Shown here: in pieces, positions 1 through 32,241 of the stretch
How positions within the stretch are numbered: the stretch's first letter is position 1
Layout: each line of letters begins with the position of its first letter
Assembly: GCF_963675165.1 (NCBI RefSeq)
Contig: NC_087386.1
Coordinates: forward strand, 214,001-278,000
Direction: 5' to 3'
Source: Halichondria panicea
Lineage: Eukaryota > Porifera > Demospongiae > Suberitida > Halichondriidae
Length of the DNA: 64,000 nt
Notes under the pieces: generated by a model
Databases searched by the model: none
Told to the model about the DNA's origin: nothing
What the model saw: the letters and a program-made list of their open reading frames with translations, nothing else
Translations under genes and position numbers: made by a program

Positions 1-8556
<8,556 letters not shown>

Positions 8557-8754
8557 AGCAAGCGTTCATTATTTTATCAGTAACTTTTATGTCGTTTTCT
8601 TATACAAACTTTTGATTGATTAAATGATTGAAAAACAAATTTACTGACAATAATAATTATCATTGTTCAATCATGTACAAATATACAATGTATAATAATT
8701 ATAAACATGTATATATATAATGATAACGGATTCGATGTATAATTATGGAGGTAC

Positions 8755-10305
8755 TCAATTGCAAGGGTAATCTTGAGGGAGCATTTGCTTGTTTCCAGGG
8801 TAATGAGGGGAATATAGAGTGTTGCCCACCCTCCTCTGTAGCACTCCATCCTTGACCCAGCCATCACCTCGTCCCTCATTCTCAAACTGACTGACCATTC
8901 TAGCCCGCCACTCGAGTAAGGCACTGTTGTACTTAGATTGCCCAGCAACATTGACCAGCTCCTTGTCATCCTGGGTCATATCAAACAGCTGTTCGTCAGG
9001 GTAGAAGGCTCTGAATACATACTTCATCTTCCCATCAGTGAGAGCATTCCAATGAATGATAAGGCTGTACGTTATGGACATCTCTAGGTCAATATACTCG
9101 CGCCATTTCAGAGTCGGGGATTTCTTTAGTGTTTGAAGAAGTGAGCTCCCATTAACTGTATCTGGTATATTGATTCCAGCAACGTCTAGGAAAGTTGGCA
9201 ATATGTCCCTCATTTCAGTGACTACATCCAGAGAGGTGCCACGCTGCACACTCACACTGCTGTCCATAGAGGGAGGCCAACTCAGCAACATCGGTACACG
9301 GGCTGAACCAAAGTATGGATAGCCTTTACGCCACAGGAAATGGTCGCCCATCATGTCACCATGGTCAGATGTGAAGAATATAAATGTATTATTTCTAAGT
9401 CCTTTTCTGTCGAGAGTTTGTAATATTTCTCCAATCCACTCGTCCACAAAACCAGTACTGGCATAGTAAGCTTGTCTGGATAATCGCACACTTTCAGTGC
9501 TAATATTCCCTGCCCACATGCTAGGGGGTGGTGTGTCGTAGTGTAGAGCGTACTCCTTATCCCACGCATTGCTAATAAACGGAGGGGGCATATCATCTGG
9601 TTTAAACTGTTCCATCCATCTCTTTGGTGGATCGTAGGGACTGTGGGGTCGGTGGAAGGACGCCTTCAAGAAGAAAGGTTGTGAGTTATTGTAAGTCTCA
9701 ATGAAGCTTGTAGCTCCCCTCCCAACCCATGCCGTGGGGTGGAGGGACTCTGGCAGCCCGTACACTGCAGCTCTATAGTCGTTATACTGTAATCCAGTGG
9801 CCATGGGGTTAACTTCAGGGTAGGTCTTAGCAAACCACTCGTCATAATCGTCCAGTTCTTGTGGGAGGCCATCGTACAGATCTGTCTCGTGGTAGCCGTG
9901 TTCAATACCACTGTTTGTAGTACTGTTCCAACCAAAGTGATCCTTGCCAATAGAACAAGTATAGTATCCAGCATCGGACAAAGCTCTCGGCATCTCAAAT
10001 TCATACTTCGTGGCCACGTTGCCATAGCCCAACATGCCATGATACCAAGGGGAGAGTCCGGTTAGAATTGCTGCCCTGGCTGGGGTACATATAGGAGTGG
10101 AGCTGTACGCATTGGTGTAGCGGACACCATCAGCTGCAAGTCGGTCCAAGTTAGGGGTCTGTGCTAGCTTGTTTCCAGAACAGCCCAACGCGTCAGCTCT
10201 CATCTGGTCTGCCATCAGGAAGAGTATGTTAGGGCGGTCCTCATTTCCTTGAACTGTGGTCAATATCAGCAGGAGTGCTGCCACTATCCAGCTAGCTGAG
10301 CTCAT
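8755..10305 (-). CDS. Secreted or lysosomal-type sulfatase, intronless
   Basis: A single uninterrupted 516-codon frame. ATG at 10305 has A at -3 and opens a signal peptide (hydrophobic residues 7-19), which decides the start; the frame upstream of it has no ATG. The type I sulfatase site C73-T-P-A-R77 is present; in this family Cys is converted to formylglycine. Metal-binding residues are visible at D33/Q34 and in the later TSDHGDMMGD motif. Sulfatases hydrolyse sulfate esters of glycans, steroids or lipids; the substrate cannot be read here. All confident neighbours have many introns, so one exon is unusual and suggests retroposition or transfer. The exact subfamily is not assigned. Confidence 0.9.
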   Translation of the reverse strand: MSSASWIVAALLLILTTVQGNEDRPNILFLMADQMRADALGCSGNKLAQTPNLDRLAADGVRYTNAYSSTPICTPARAAILTGLSPWYHGMLGYGNVATKYEFEMPRALSDAGYYTCSIGKDHFGWNSTTNSGIEHGYHETDLYDGLPQELDDYDEWFAKTYPEVNPMATGLQYNDYRAAVYGLPESLHPTAWVGRGATSFIETYNNSQPFFLKASFHRPHSPYDPPKRWMEQFKPDDMPPPFISNAWDKEYALHYDTPPPSMWAGNISTESVRLSRQAYYASTGFVDEWIGEILQTLDRKGLRNNTFIFFTSDHGDMMGDHFLWRKGYPYFGSARVPMLLSWPPSMDSSVSVQRGTSLDVVTEMRDILPTFLDVAGINIPDTVNGSSLLQTLKKSPTLKWREYIDLEMSITYSLIIHWNALTDGKMKYVFRAFYPDEQLFDMTQDDKELVNVAGQSKYNSALLEWRARMVSQFENEGRGDGWVKDGVLQRRVGNTLYSPHYPGNKQMLPQDYPCN

Positions 10306-10365
10306 CTTGTAAACACAGTCGAGTCTCTCTGAGCAAACAAAGGGGAGGGGCTTGTGCAGCCACAA

Positions 10366-10923
10366 CTTTCAATTATACCATCAGGAGTGAAGAGGAGTCA
10401 AGTTGTAAACAAGAGACAAGACTGCCAACTGTAAAGACTGAAGTGAATAGCAGAGGATTATATCAATTCAAGACATGCAGAACTCTTTGAAGAAGAAATG
10501 GACCAATTCTAGCTACATCATTCTATATCCTACACCTGTACCACATGCTCTCTCTAGTAGTAAACACTCTTTGATCCGCTGTGTATACGTTTTGTGTTGC
10601 GTGTGCCGCTTGCACTTGTCATTAGAACTTCAACACCCGCACATTTTAAATTTGTGCTTTCCATAATTTTTGTCACGGTAGTTTTCTGGGTTTTCTGGGT
10701 AAGAGGTTGGAGGGAGGCCTTCATGCTTACCACAGCCATGTACCCTATATGAATGTATATACACCTGGAAGGCTCATGGTATTTACCCTATATCACATAT
10801 CGAGAATTACAATGGATATTCCTGTGTCAGAGCACACCCTGCCTGGTACAAATAATCATTCTCCATATAATCACACGCTTCTCCTACATTGTTTATATAC
10901 CGTGAACTCTCTCTCTCTCTTAG
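10366..10923. other. Intergenic region, sulfatase 5' flank
   Basis: No gene is supported in this stretch. It should contain the sulfatase promoter. A CT-rich tract at 10906-10920 ends in TAG and looks like a 3' splice site for the small plus-strand frame that follows. Confidence 0.5.
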
Positions 10924-11117
10924 GTGAACTAAAGAGGGGTCTCAACAAGATAGCTAGCTGCTCAGACGAAGAGGCGAAAGATCAGTTCTCTGAGTCACTA
11001 TATACTATACAAGATATTGCATGGCGGAACATAACTATGTGCAGTTTGAATAATTGCCATGGCGACCAGTACCTTCCACACTCGCTAGACTACTTAGACT
11101 ATCGTGGCAAAGATTAA
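10924..11117 (+). CDS. Possible orphan terminal exon, unknown protein
   Basis: A polypyrimidine tract plus TAG (10906-10923) precedes 64 open codons ending in TAA at 11117. The sequence is charged, contains the potential glycosylation site NIT and two Cys, and ends with RGKD. I find no upstream exon on this strand before the sulfatase gene. It may be a remnant of a vanished gene, the last exon of a gene with a tiny first exon, or chance. I do not recognise a family. Confidence 0.3.
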
Positions 11118-11924
11118 TTTACTTTGAACATCAAATATTGTGTACATGGTGACTGACTACTTGCTGTATACATGTGCTTATTAAAACAATACCACATTAA
11201 TCTTTGTCACTCGAGTTAATTATATAAGCCGAAACAATGGCAAGCAGATCATAAAAGCTATAATTATAATTATAATTATACTGAACCAACGTTTAAAAAA
11301 AAAGCGGTCTGGCCAGAAACTGCTTAGGGGATAAGTACTACTTTTTAAGGTAGCATAAGTACTGCTTTTGAGGGCAGCATAAGTACTACTTTCGTAGCAT
11401 AAGTACTACTTTTTAAGGTAGCATAAGTACTACTTTTTAGGGTAGCATAAGTACTGCTTTCGAGGGCAGCATAAAGTACACTACACCTAGCAGTGCATAC
11501 TGTGAGTTACAGAACTCCTGATAAAGTAGCGCTCTGATGGCAGATGCCAGTTTCCCGACACCCAACCACCAGCTCCGGAGCCCCATGAATAACCAACCAC
11601 AAGCGCTACTTACTTTGGGTCACCGAAAGTGATTTGTATAAAGTGGGCAGTGATAGTCTGTGTCTCATAAATTAGCCGCCCTTTCTAAGCTAGTCTCATG
11701 TATCAGCCGCAGAGCTAGATAAGCCTCCTAATAAACAAGCATTATTTAATTAATTGTAGACAAAAAAGTATAAGTAATATATACACACACAGATGAAGTA
11801 ATTGTTCTAAATACAATAATGTCACACGTGATCGATGGAAAAGGATAACTTCAGAGCAGAGGTAACTAGAGGGATGTGTGTAAGGACTGCTGTATATGCT
11901 ATAATAATAGTCCAATCAATGAGT
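11118..11924. other. Intergenic with AGTACT tandem repeat
   Basis: Between about 11330 and 11480 a roughly 25-bp unit containing GCATAAGTACT is repeated six times with varying tails (CTTTTTAAGGTA or CTTTCGAGGGCA). The rest shows no gene. It includes the expected 3' UTR of the receptor gene at the right edge. Confidence 0.7.
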
Positions 11925-18685
<6,761 letters not shown>

Positions 18686-18760
18686 GGCTATATGGGGGAG
18701 GGAGGGGGTGTAAGGATACGATGGGGACACCACCACTCTGCATGGCTATATGGGGAGGGA

Positions 18761-19512
18761 GGCTGGTAACACACACACACACACATGTATTAATGGGTTA
18801 GGGTGTGTGTGTTTGTTGGCACTGCTGTGTGTGCACTAACGGGACCATTACACACACGCAGGTGGCACAAACAACTCTACACGATCACATTACACGATCA
18901 CATTACACCGTGCTAGCTCAACAATGAAAGTACACATTCCAAAAAGATACTCCCAAAAGTTCCTAGAATAACACTAAAACTTGTCTTACACACAATATGC
19001 ACGGTACGGGATGGTGTGATGTGGTGTGGGCACCAGCCATTGTGTATGTCCCCATGTTTAATACAATAGTAGATACCACCAATTACCACTTATTATCAAT
19101 CACCAGAGCTAGAGTATCACATCTCTCTAGCTCTAGCTCTGGCTATCTGCTAATAACCACCCGCAACGGCTGGATCTACTGCCTTCATAACTCACCTAAG
19201 TACTTGTTGAATGCGGTGCTGTGTAGTTAACAGAAGTCTAGCGTTGTCTTTTATGCGGCCAAACACAAGCTTCTTAATCTTGGTGTACGGTGTGTGATCA
19301 ATCACTGTTACGTGAGTTCATAATTATGTTGTCGTCTTATGAGAAAGTAAAATAAGAAATTCACTTAATTAGATAATTATTATTTCTGATTCTGCTGATT
19401 CAGCAAAACGTATATTAGATTGACGATCTTTTGTTTTAGGGGCGTGGCTAGCTGAGTCTGGTTTGCTGAGAGCTAGCTAGCTAGAGAAAGAGACCAGAGA
19501 AAGACAGTGAAG
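18761..19512. other. Head-to-head intergenic region, receptor and TMEM232
   Basis: No gene is seen. The region must hold the divergent promoters of the receptor (-) and TMEM232 (+). It includes AC repeats near 18770 and an AT-rich centre near 19370. Confidence 0.6.
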
Positions 19513-22500
19513 ATGCCTATTGTGAAGATTCCTTTGAAGCACAAGTTTGGGATTGTGTCTCTGTCTCGAGCTGAGGGTTTGTTGATCAAGAAGAGGCAGG
19601 CAGACAGTAGAGAAACACAGAAATCCTCCCCTGGCCCTCTAGAGATAACCCTGGAGTTTGTCTCCAAGGTGATGCATGAGCTAGCTATACACACTCTGTC
19701 ATGACACTCCCCTGCAGTATAATAAGACCAGGGAAAACATGAGAGGCTCCTTGGACACTCTTGTCCAGTCATCTCTTCTCCATGCAAAGGTACACCAATA
19801 CATCCACTACCCGGGCCCCTTGTGTAATGATCACTACCTCTGCTGCCTGCACACACTGACTGCAGTACAAGGCTGGTGTGGGTAGAGCTGAGTCAGGTGA
19901 TGTATCATATGCATGGCTGGAGCTCTCTCTGCTGTGTCAGTGTTATGGACAATACCAGCAAGATGCTCTGTTACTGTTGGCCCTCTCTCTCAGCCACGCC
20001 CCCCTCTCTGAGGCACACATTGAGAGGTACTCCCCCTCACACACACTCCACACACACCTCACACACCCTCCCCCCTCCAGCCTCCTCTATATTGCGGGGC
20101 TCTGCTTTCAATGGCTGAAGAGCAAGGAGCTCTCTGAGACTGTTCTGAGAACAGGAGAGCTGCTGCTGCTCAAGATAGTCTACCTCACCACACTACGACT
20201 GCACTACCATCATCTCACTCGTGCATTAGCTGTGCGTACTCTAGTGTAGTGTGGTCTGTAGTGCTAGAAGTGTATACCTGATGCAAACTAATGATGCGAG
20301 CGCCTATCATATCGCATAAATTTGCATTGCACAAAATTATTGGCCTTTATTCGAGGCCTGTACGATCCTCATTGAAATCGTGGCGTTTAATCCAGGGAAT
20401 AGGATCAATCGCATAACGTTTTCGTACCTTAAAATTGGTCAAAACGAATATTTTATGCTTGCATATGATTATTTCTAGCACTATATGGTAATATCCAGCT
20501 GTTCTCTCCCCAGGATGCAACCAGAGTGGAGGATATAGGACAGCTCAAGGATGACCTGGAAGGTACTGGTATACATGGAGTCAGTGTGAGGTCACTGATA
20601 TACTCACTCCCTGCAGGGTTTGAAGTGAGGGAGAAAATGTACAGAAACTTCCCAGAAGCTCTACTGCAATGGAAACTATCTCTTGAAATTGTGAGTATAA
20701 TTATACATGTAATTATACATGTCCAGAAGATTCATTTATAGCCATCCCCTCCCAGGGCTTGCTTATCTGTGAGAGTTATGGTGGCAACACTGCCCCCGAG
20801 AGTCGAGTGTCACCTCACACAGCCTGCAGTAACAACCAGGTACGTCTTAATTCAGCTTGTGGTAAAATATCATAGCACCTACATGTATGTTCAGATCGTT
20901 AACTTCAATGATATATCAACAAGCATTATGCATTTCCCCTCCTCAGAGAGCTACCTCTGTCCAGTCATCACCCCACCCATCTCCCGGGTTGCAGTCATCG
21001 CCCCACCCTCCCACCGGGCTGGCTCCCATCCTCTGGCACACTCTCGATGTATGGCAGTGCATCAACACTGGCAATGAGGCGCTGGGAGAGGCTCTAGCAG
21101 ACCTACTGGGCTGCTCCACAAACTTTGACCCTCACAGTAGTTTGTAAGTGTGTTAGCATTATACAGTATACACGGTAATTAAACTTGAAAGCTTGATTGT
21201 TATTGTGTGTCTTTGCTGCAGGTTGGAAGGAGCCCTGGCCATGTCACTGCTGTGTGTGGCGTCTCAACTAAACCTTGCTAGTATTAAACTACTACAATCA
21301 TTGGCAGCTGGTTCATCTCGCCCAAGCACTCAGCAAAAAGCCCCATCATTATCAGACAAGTCCACCACTCCTCCCGAGAGCCCCAGGAGAGAAACACGAT
21401 TCATTCTTCCAGAAGATATGACGTCACAGTCAAGGCGGCCTCGCAAACCAAGCACTCTCAATGTTCTAGGAGCACAGCCTGAGTTTGATGCAGCATTATT
21501 AGGCTCTGCTGTGACACTCCTCACACAGTTCACCGTGGCAGTAGATGAGGAAGATGAGAGCTCCTACCATTCATCACCAGTAGCCAGTACAGTGGGTACA
21601 CAAAGTCTGATAGAGAGTGTCGTGATCCCGTCCCCCCCTCCCAGCACACACACTAGTCACACTAACAGTGCTCTACTGGATAGTACAACTACTGATCTAT
21701 CTCTTGGACTCAGCAAATCCAATCCTTTACTACACTCTGAGAACAAGAGCCTCTATAAGCTGATCACTGTGAGTGGACACAGCAATGCTGATGAAAGAAT
21801 CAATCTTCTGGATACAATTGAAAGTGTTGACAGTCAATCTGACATGGAATCTCAAAAGAAAGTTGTCCTACAATCTCCTACCAACACATGTACCACATTT
21901 GAACCAATCGAGGATTGCCACACCCTCCAACAGCAATCCCCTGCATCATATTACGCTCATAGCCACGCCCCCCTCAGTGACGGAGTTGCAGTACTTGGCA
22001 GTCAAGTGGCACCCAGCACAGTATATCGTAGGAGTGTTTTCTCCACTCCTGATCAACATCTTGGCAGCTTGGAGGATAACACGGTGTCCCCAGGACTACA
22101 GTCTTGGTCCACAGAGGTATCCCTGCTCTACACACTGGGTATGGCTGATTGTGTGCTGTATGGACGCAGCTCTTTGATACAGCGATGTGCTCTACTAGGA
22201 GATGAGGACGAGGGCGGTCTAGTGGGACTGGCTCAGTATTCTAACAATGGGTCTTCAACAGGTACGCTTATGTAGTACATGTAGCATTTTGAAAGTACTA
22301 GAGTTGGCTCTGTAACTAGAGTTCTGATGGTCCAAATTCAACGATTTTCTGATTTTCTGAAAGCTTAGAAGGAGTGCGTTCAGATGGTATGCTCAAATCC
22401 CAAAGTTGGAACGAGTTATAATTTCCTATTTTCAGAAAAAGACCATAGATTATAGCCCGTGGTATGTTTTGTTAAAAACCAGCTACTAAAAATAGACTTT

Positions 22501-23518
22501 CATTGGCGAACTGGAGTATAATTTAAACTCTGATAGTGTATATGAAGTACTTTTCTCCCCCCTTGTACAGATATGAGTTGGACTGTGCGTCATGCAGCTG
22601 TGCTGGGCCTGTCTCGTGTGGTCCGAGTGTGTGGGCATGTAGCCGTGCAGGATGGCTTCAGTCATGTGGCCAGGGGGGCACTCACGGAGGCACACGCACA
22701 CGAGAAGGAACCAAAAGTATTGGAGGCTTTCAAACTGGCTCAGGTGGGTAGTTACCGCATAACTGCGAATATTATATTTGGTGAATGAACCATTTATTTG
22801 CATTTTTTGATTTGCCGTCTCAGGCGTGTCCAGACCTCGACAAAGCTCTCCTGTCATTGGACAAGGTTTCATTCTCATCACCTTTACTGGCTCACATTGC
22901 TAATGGCCTCAGTCGTCATTTCCTGCCTCCAATTTCCACTACACTACCTCCTGTCAAGTCAAAGTAAACTGTACACCTCTTACCAACTGGTCTGTAATGC
23001 ATGATATTTGCTTTGCAGGCACAAGAGAGTTGCAACAGCTCCAGCTAGAACAGAGGGAAAGGATTTGACTGCTTCACTGAGTAAAGTACAGCCTAAGTAA
23101 GGCCCAACTGTGTCTTGTATTGTGTTAGCATGTTGTGTGTGTGCGTGTGGTAGGGTGTCTACTAGGACAGGGGTACCACATGTGGCCAGCTTCAATAGTC
23201 GTCGGATGGGAGCCCTCAATGCTATAGCAGAAGAGCACTGGAAGAGGCAAATGAAGGAACAGGAGAAACAGGAAGAGCAGGTACACGTGTGTGTGTGCGT
23301 GTGCGTGTGTGTGGATCGACAAGGCCTTGATTACATACTTTTTAAGTGTTGTACATGTCATACTACAATACACCATCTAATATTATTTTGTTTGGTAGGA
23401 GAGAGTTGCGGCAGAGGAGGTACTAAAGAAAGAGTATGAAGAAAAGATGAGAAAGAAAGAGGAGAAGTTAGCCAGGAATAAGAGACCCCACACTCATCAG
23501 TGCTCTCACCCACTCTAG
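19513..23518 (+). CDS. TMEM232: TMEM232-like protein
   Basis: Exons: 19513-19668, 19718-19789, 19866-20026, 20081-20231, 20514-20562, 20617-20690, 20756-20839, 20947-21143, 21222-22261, 22571-22743, 22824-22963, 23019-23096, 23154-23280, 23399-23518. They join in phase to about 873 residues. The N-terminus (MPIVKIPLKHKFGI) and the helical segment with LLLLKIVYLTTLRL match my memory of the TMEM232 family. The C-terminus is a charged coiled coil (EEHWKRQMKEQEKQEEQ). Exon 9 (347 codons) adds a Ser/Thr-rich low-complexity region, making the protein longer than the roughly 650-residue mammalian form. Vertebrate TMEM232 acts in the sperm flagellum and cilia. I see no clear membrane helix despite the name. 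The exon 4 donor (GCT|GTGCGT) is the least certain junction. Confidence 0.75.
20280..20460. repeat. Interspersed repeat GGCCTGTACGATC family
   Basis: A TMEM232 intron segment with GAGGCCTGTACGATCCTCAT and ATCGTGGCGTTTAATCC. A reverse-complement relative lies at about 783-835 in ABCC10. No inverted ends were confirmed. Confidence 0.5.
22305..22480. repeat. Foldback family fragment in TMEM232 intron
   Basis: It contains TGATTTTCTGAAAGCTTAGA followed by a central CCATAG...CCCGTGG stretch. It is a half copy of the GCCATAACTT family. A fuller copy lies at 28185-28470. Confidence 0.7.
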
Positions 23519-23722
23519 CTTATTATGTCACATGACTGTCAGTATACTTATTGTATGCAAAGCTGCCGTGTGTTTTATCACCATGGATACTAATGAACTC
23601 TTTATATTATAATAATTATGTTTATTGAATATCACTTATCACATTGTCAACAAGTTACTGATCAGTAAGAGCAATTTCGGATGAATCAAAACTTAAGACA
23701 TGAAATAATAAGTCTCTGCATG

Positions 23723-24926
23723 CTAGCTGTCACAATCTAAGGAAGTGTTCCTTGTCTTGAGTTTCTGACGTCCTTTTTGTGATCTACTCTTTGACTTTGA
23801 AGCATTCTCAAGTACCTGTGTATTGGTGACAGAGGTAGAATGTGATTCACCATCTCATGCACGGGGGGGGGGTACCTTTGAGAGGTGTGTCTGTGTGGAT
23901 ACATCCACTGCAGTCTGTGTGCATGCCTCAGATGTGTGGAGTGTGCCTACACCCACGCTGCACCTAACAACAGGAGTTACACACCGAGGTGGTGATGGTG
24001 TAGGGGAATGATTGGACCGTGGTAAGCTTGTACTGCTGGGCTCTGGTGTCTCTATGACTGACTGTGTTGAATGTGTTTGTGTGTGCGATGGCCTTGATGA
24101 TGGAGCTCTGACTGACTGCACACACAGGGAGGAGAGTTAGAGCATTAACAACACAAACCACCATACCTGGGTACGACGTGATGAACTCTTTTCTCTACCC
24201 CCAGGTGAGCAGTAGCTCTGTAACAAAGAGGTCAACACTATTCAACATATCAATCAATCCTGGCCTCACACTTGATAGTAGTAGCCTTGCTGCTGTGGTC
24301 AAGAGTACATCACTCTCCATCTTAGCACTGTGATAATGAGGTTGAATCAACACACACACACACTCACACACCCACGCACGCACACAGTGACCTTACCTAT
24401 GTCTTTGTTGCTGTCCCGCTGATCTACTTCTCTCTCTGCGTCTCTGCATGTGCAAGCTACAATATAACACGACACAGTAACAGTGTACACCCCACCCACC
24501 ACATCTCTATATAACACGACACAGTAACAGTGTATACCCCACCCACCATATCTCTGAGCATGCCTGGATGAATGACTCCAGCCTCCACCAGCTGGCGTCT
24601 CACTAGCGGCTGCTGGTAATAGTGTTTGAGGTGGCGATCTTGGAGACTGTTGTAATGAAAGGTCCCCTGAGACAATAGTGGTATAGACAGGTTAGAGCTG
24701 GGGGGGGGGGGGGGTACAGTACTTACTGCTGTTCCCTTGGTCGAGCTGAAGTTGCCCATGAGGTTAGTAGGAGATGAGCTATCAAATCCTTCCTCTCTCC
24801 TCTGCACATCAATGTAGTGACGCCTGTACACATCATAAGTCTGTCATATGAGCCTAAGTATACGCTGGCTTACAATTTCTTGGAGACAGCTCTGATGGCT
24901 GAGTCTGGAATGTCTTGTGTGTCCAT
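23723..24926 (-). CDS. Small ERICH3-like protein, 5' end and one junction uncertain
   Basis: Exons (minus): about 24926-24874, 24823-24727, 24666-24547, 24443-24397, 24327-about 24199, 24115-23876, 23815-23723. Exon 3 encodes YNSLQDRHLKHYY then VRR and GVIH, recalling the N-terminus of ciliary ERICH3. Next come an Arg-rich exon, a hydrophobic helix, and a Ser/Thr/Pro-rich tail ending in a Lys/Arg-rich exon. A candidate acceptor at 24938 (TTTACAG) suggests the first exon may extend upstream with the true ATG elsewhere. The junction from exon 5 to exon 6 is unresolved: the phase-compatible donor is AGT|GTGAGG near 24270, while the longer open frame ends at GG|GTAGAG. It is convergent with TMEM232 (204 bp). 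Confidence 0.5.
24460..24550 (-). repeat. 47-bp duplication containing an exon end plus donor
   Basis: On the coding strand AGAGATATG|GTGGGTGGGG at the exon 3 end is repeated 47 bp downstream as AGAGATGTG|GTGGGTGGGG. The following roughly 30 bp are also nearly identical. Confidence 0.88.
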
Positions 24927-25146
24927 GTCAAAGTTAAACTGTAAATCAGTTCAAAGGGTCTGCTATGTAGCCATGGAGATTTAGTTATAATTCCATTTAG
25001 AGAACACTGTAACGACCATTACCAGGATCCAATGGTGTGACAGTTCAATTCTAGACTGGGGGGCTACGTTTTTTCACATTAACAAACAATTTTTTTGTAG
25101 AAGTTCAATGAATATAAACAGTTTGTGGATTGGTTTATGTGTGCAG

Positions 25147-26460
25147 TCACTTTCTCTTGTTCCCAGAGCCGGCTAGCAATGATAGGATCCTGATGAAGAT
25201 GTTCACTGTGTCCAGATAGATACCCATAGACCTACAAGGATTAGGGATAAAGAGATGTGTACAACGAGAGATGCTTACATGTTGACTGGGTCATAGTGGT
25301 TGTCTCTCTCTGCATGAGCAATGATCTTCTGTGTATCATACAGTAAGAAGCCTCCAAACAATACTAGTCCTCCGTACATGTACACAGCATGCAGCCCAGA
25401 GAACAAGGCACCTCCAGGACTGGCAAACATCCCTCCTGCAATAGTGGTAATATACACAGTAATGTGCCTACCAATAGAGGCTACAAGTGTGCACAGTAAT
25501 GTGCCTACCAATAGAGGCTACAAGGACAACTCCTAGTCCCAGAGAGAGGGGGCCACTCATGGTGAGATAGCGTTCACTGGGAGCACAGGCTGCTGTTAGA
25601 GTGAGACCACCCACCACACCTGCTGTGTAGAGAGCAGCACGAACCACCAGAGGTCCTGCAAACACACACACACAATTAGTCTAAGCTTTAACATTTAAAC
25701 AGACCTGCCATCATGATGAGTGGAGCCATAGTCACACCCATGACTGATGCAAACACACTAAAGGCTCCGATCTTGAGAGGCAGTGTTTCAGGAGTGTATG
25801 GAGTAGAGTAGCATATCATGGATGAGCCAATGGTCCCCACAAAGAACATAACCAGTGACTGCAAAGGAGGAAGGATTGCATGAAGACAGTACCTACGATA
25901 TACTACAAATGTACAGAGCCCTCACCACAATAGGTCTCCCTGCCATGAACTTCATTAGACCACTAGACTTAGTAGCAGCGTACGCAGCCAGGGAGGTCAC
26001 TCCTAGACCCCCCGCAAAGAATGCATACGTCTTGTTAACCCTCTGTCGTACCTCAGCAGGCCAGAACCTGTGTCACAGAGAGTGGTGTGACAGATACACA
26101 GCAGTAGACAGTAGCTAGCTTACCCTGCTCTGTCAATGGCTCCAGCTTCACTGGATAAACCCAGACCATAGAAACACAGACTACCAATACCAAACAAACA
26201 CCCTCCACCAAGAACAGCACGACCAATACGATCACCTGTGGACTCAATAGTTAGTTACTACCACACACTCTATTAAGGTTACCTGACAGGCCTGCTCTAG
26301 GTACTGCCTCTACAGGGATGGCTTTGATGGTGGTTCTAGCCTCAGAGGTGAACAGTCTCCATAGTGTACGGCCTTGTCCAGGCCTTGAAGCAGCTCTCCC
26401 GCCAGCCACCACCACACCCCCGCTATATAGAGCGCGTCTGCAAACTAGACGGCTAATCAT
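25147..26460 (-). CDS. GHITM: GHITM/TMBIM5, mitochondrial inner-membrane Bax-inhibitor-like protein
   Basis: Exons (minus): 26460-26283, 26235-26124, 26067-25926, 25858-25705, 25655-25509, 25435-25279, 25231-25147. All phases fit; 324 residues (human about 345). The N-terminus is Arg/Ala/Ser-rich without acidic residues, a mitochondrial presequence. The core is a run of hydrophobic helices. The C-terminal block YDTQKIIAHAE and YDPVN, then GIYLDTVNIFIRI and a Lys/Arg end, is characteristic of GHITM. Family members sit in the inner mitochondrial membrane, affect cristae and cytochrome c retention, and are proposed cation/proton exchangers. It is divergent from DRC11 across 189 bp. Confidence 0.93.
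25454..25524 (-). repeat. 37-bp duplication spanning the GHITM exon 5 donor
   Basis: ACAGTAATGTGCCTACCAAT and the following 14 bases occur twice with period 37. Both copies keep the coding-strand donor ATTG|GTAGGC. The exon body abuts the copy with donor at 25508. Confidence 0.9.
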
Positions 26461-26649
26461 TCTGTAAGAAAGTCTGTAGCACTGTATATATATATATCTC
26501 TAGCTCTTTGTCTCTAAACTTGTCTGATGCAACTTTGCTTGATTCCAATTGAAGCACACGTTGAACTTTGACCCTCATTTATTGCTATTACCATGGTTAC
26601 ACACACACACACACACACACACGTGTCCACACTAGATGCACAGTGCAGG
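26461..26649. promoter_or_regulatory. Bidirectional promoter GHITM/DRC11 with RFX X-box-like site
   Basis: 189 bp separates the two start codons. At 26587-26600 the minus strand reads GTAACCATGGTAAT, matching the RFX X-box (GTNRCC, spacer, RGYAAC) at all but the last position. RFX factors drive ciliary genes in animals, and DRC11 is a ciliary gene starting 50 bp away. A (TA)n stretch near 26486 and an AC repeat near 26603 are also present. Confidence 0.6.

Positions 26650-32241
<5,592 letters not shown>

Noticed and set aside
10303-10365. Longer sulfatase start at 10365
   Set aside because: That codon is TTG. The first ATG is at 10305, has good context and begins a signal peptide.
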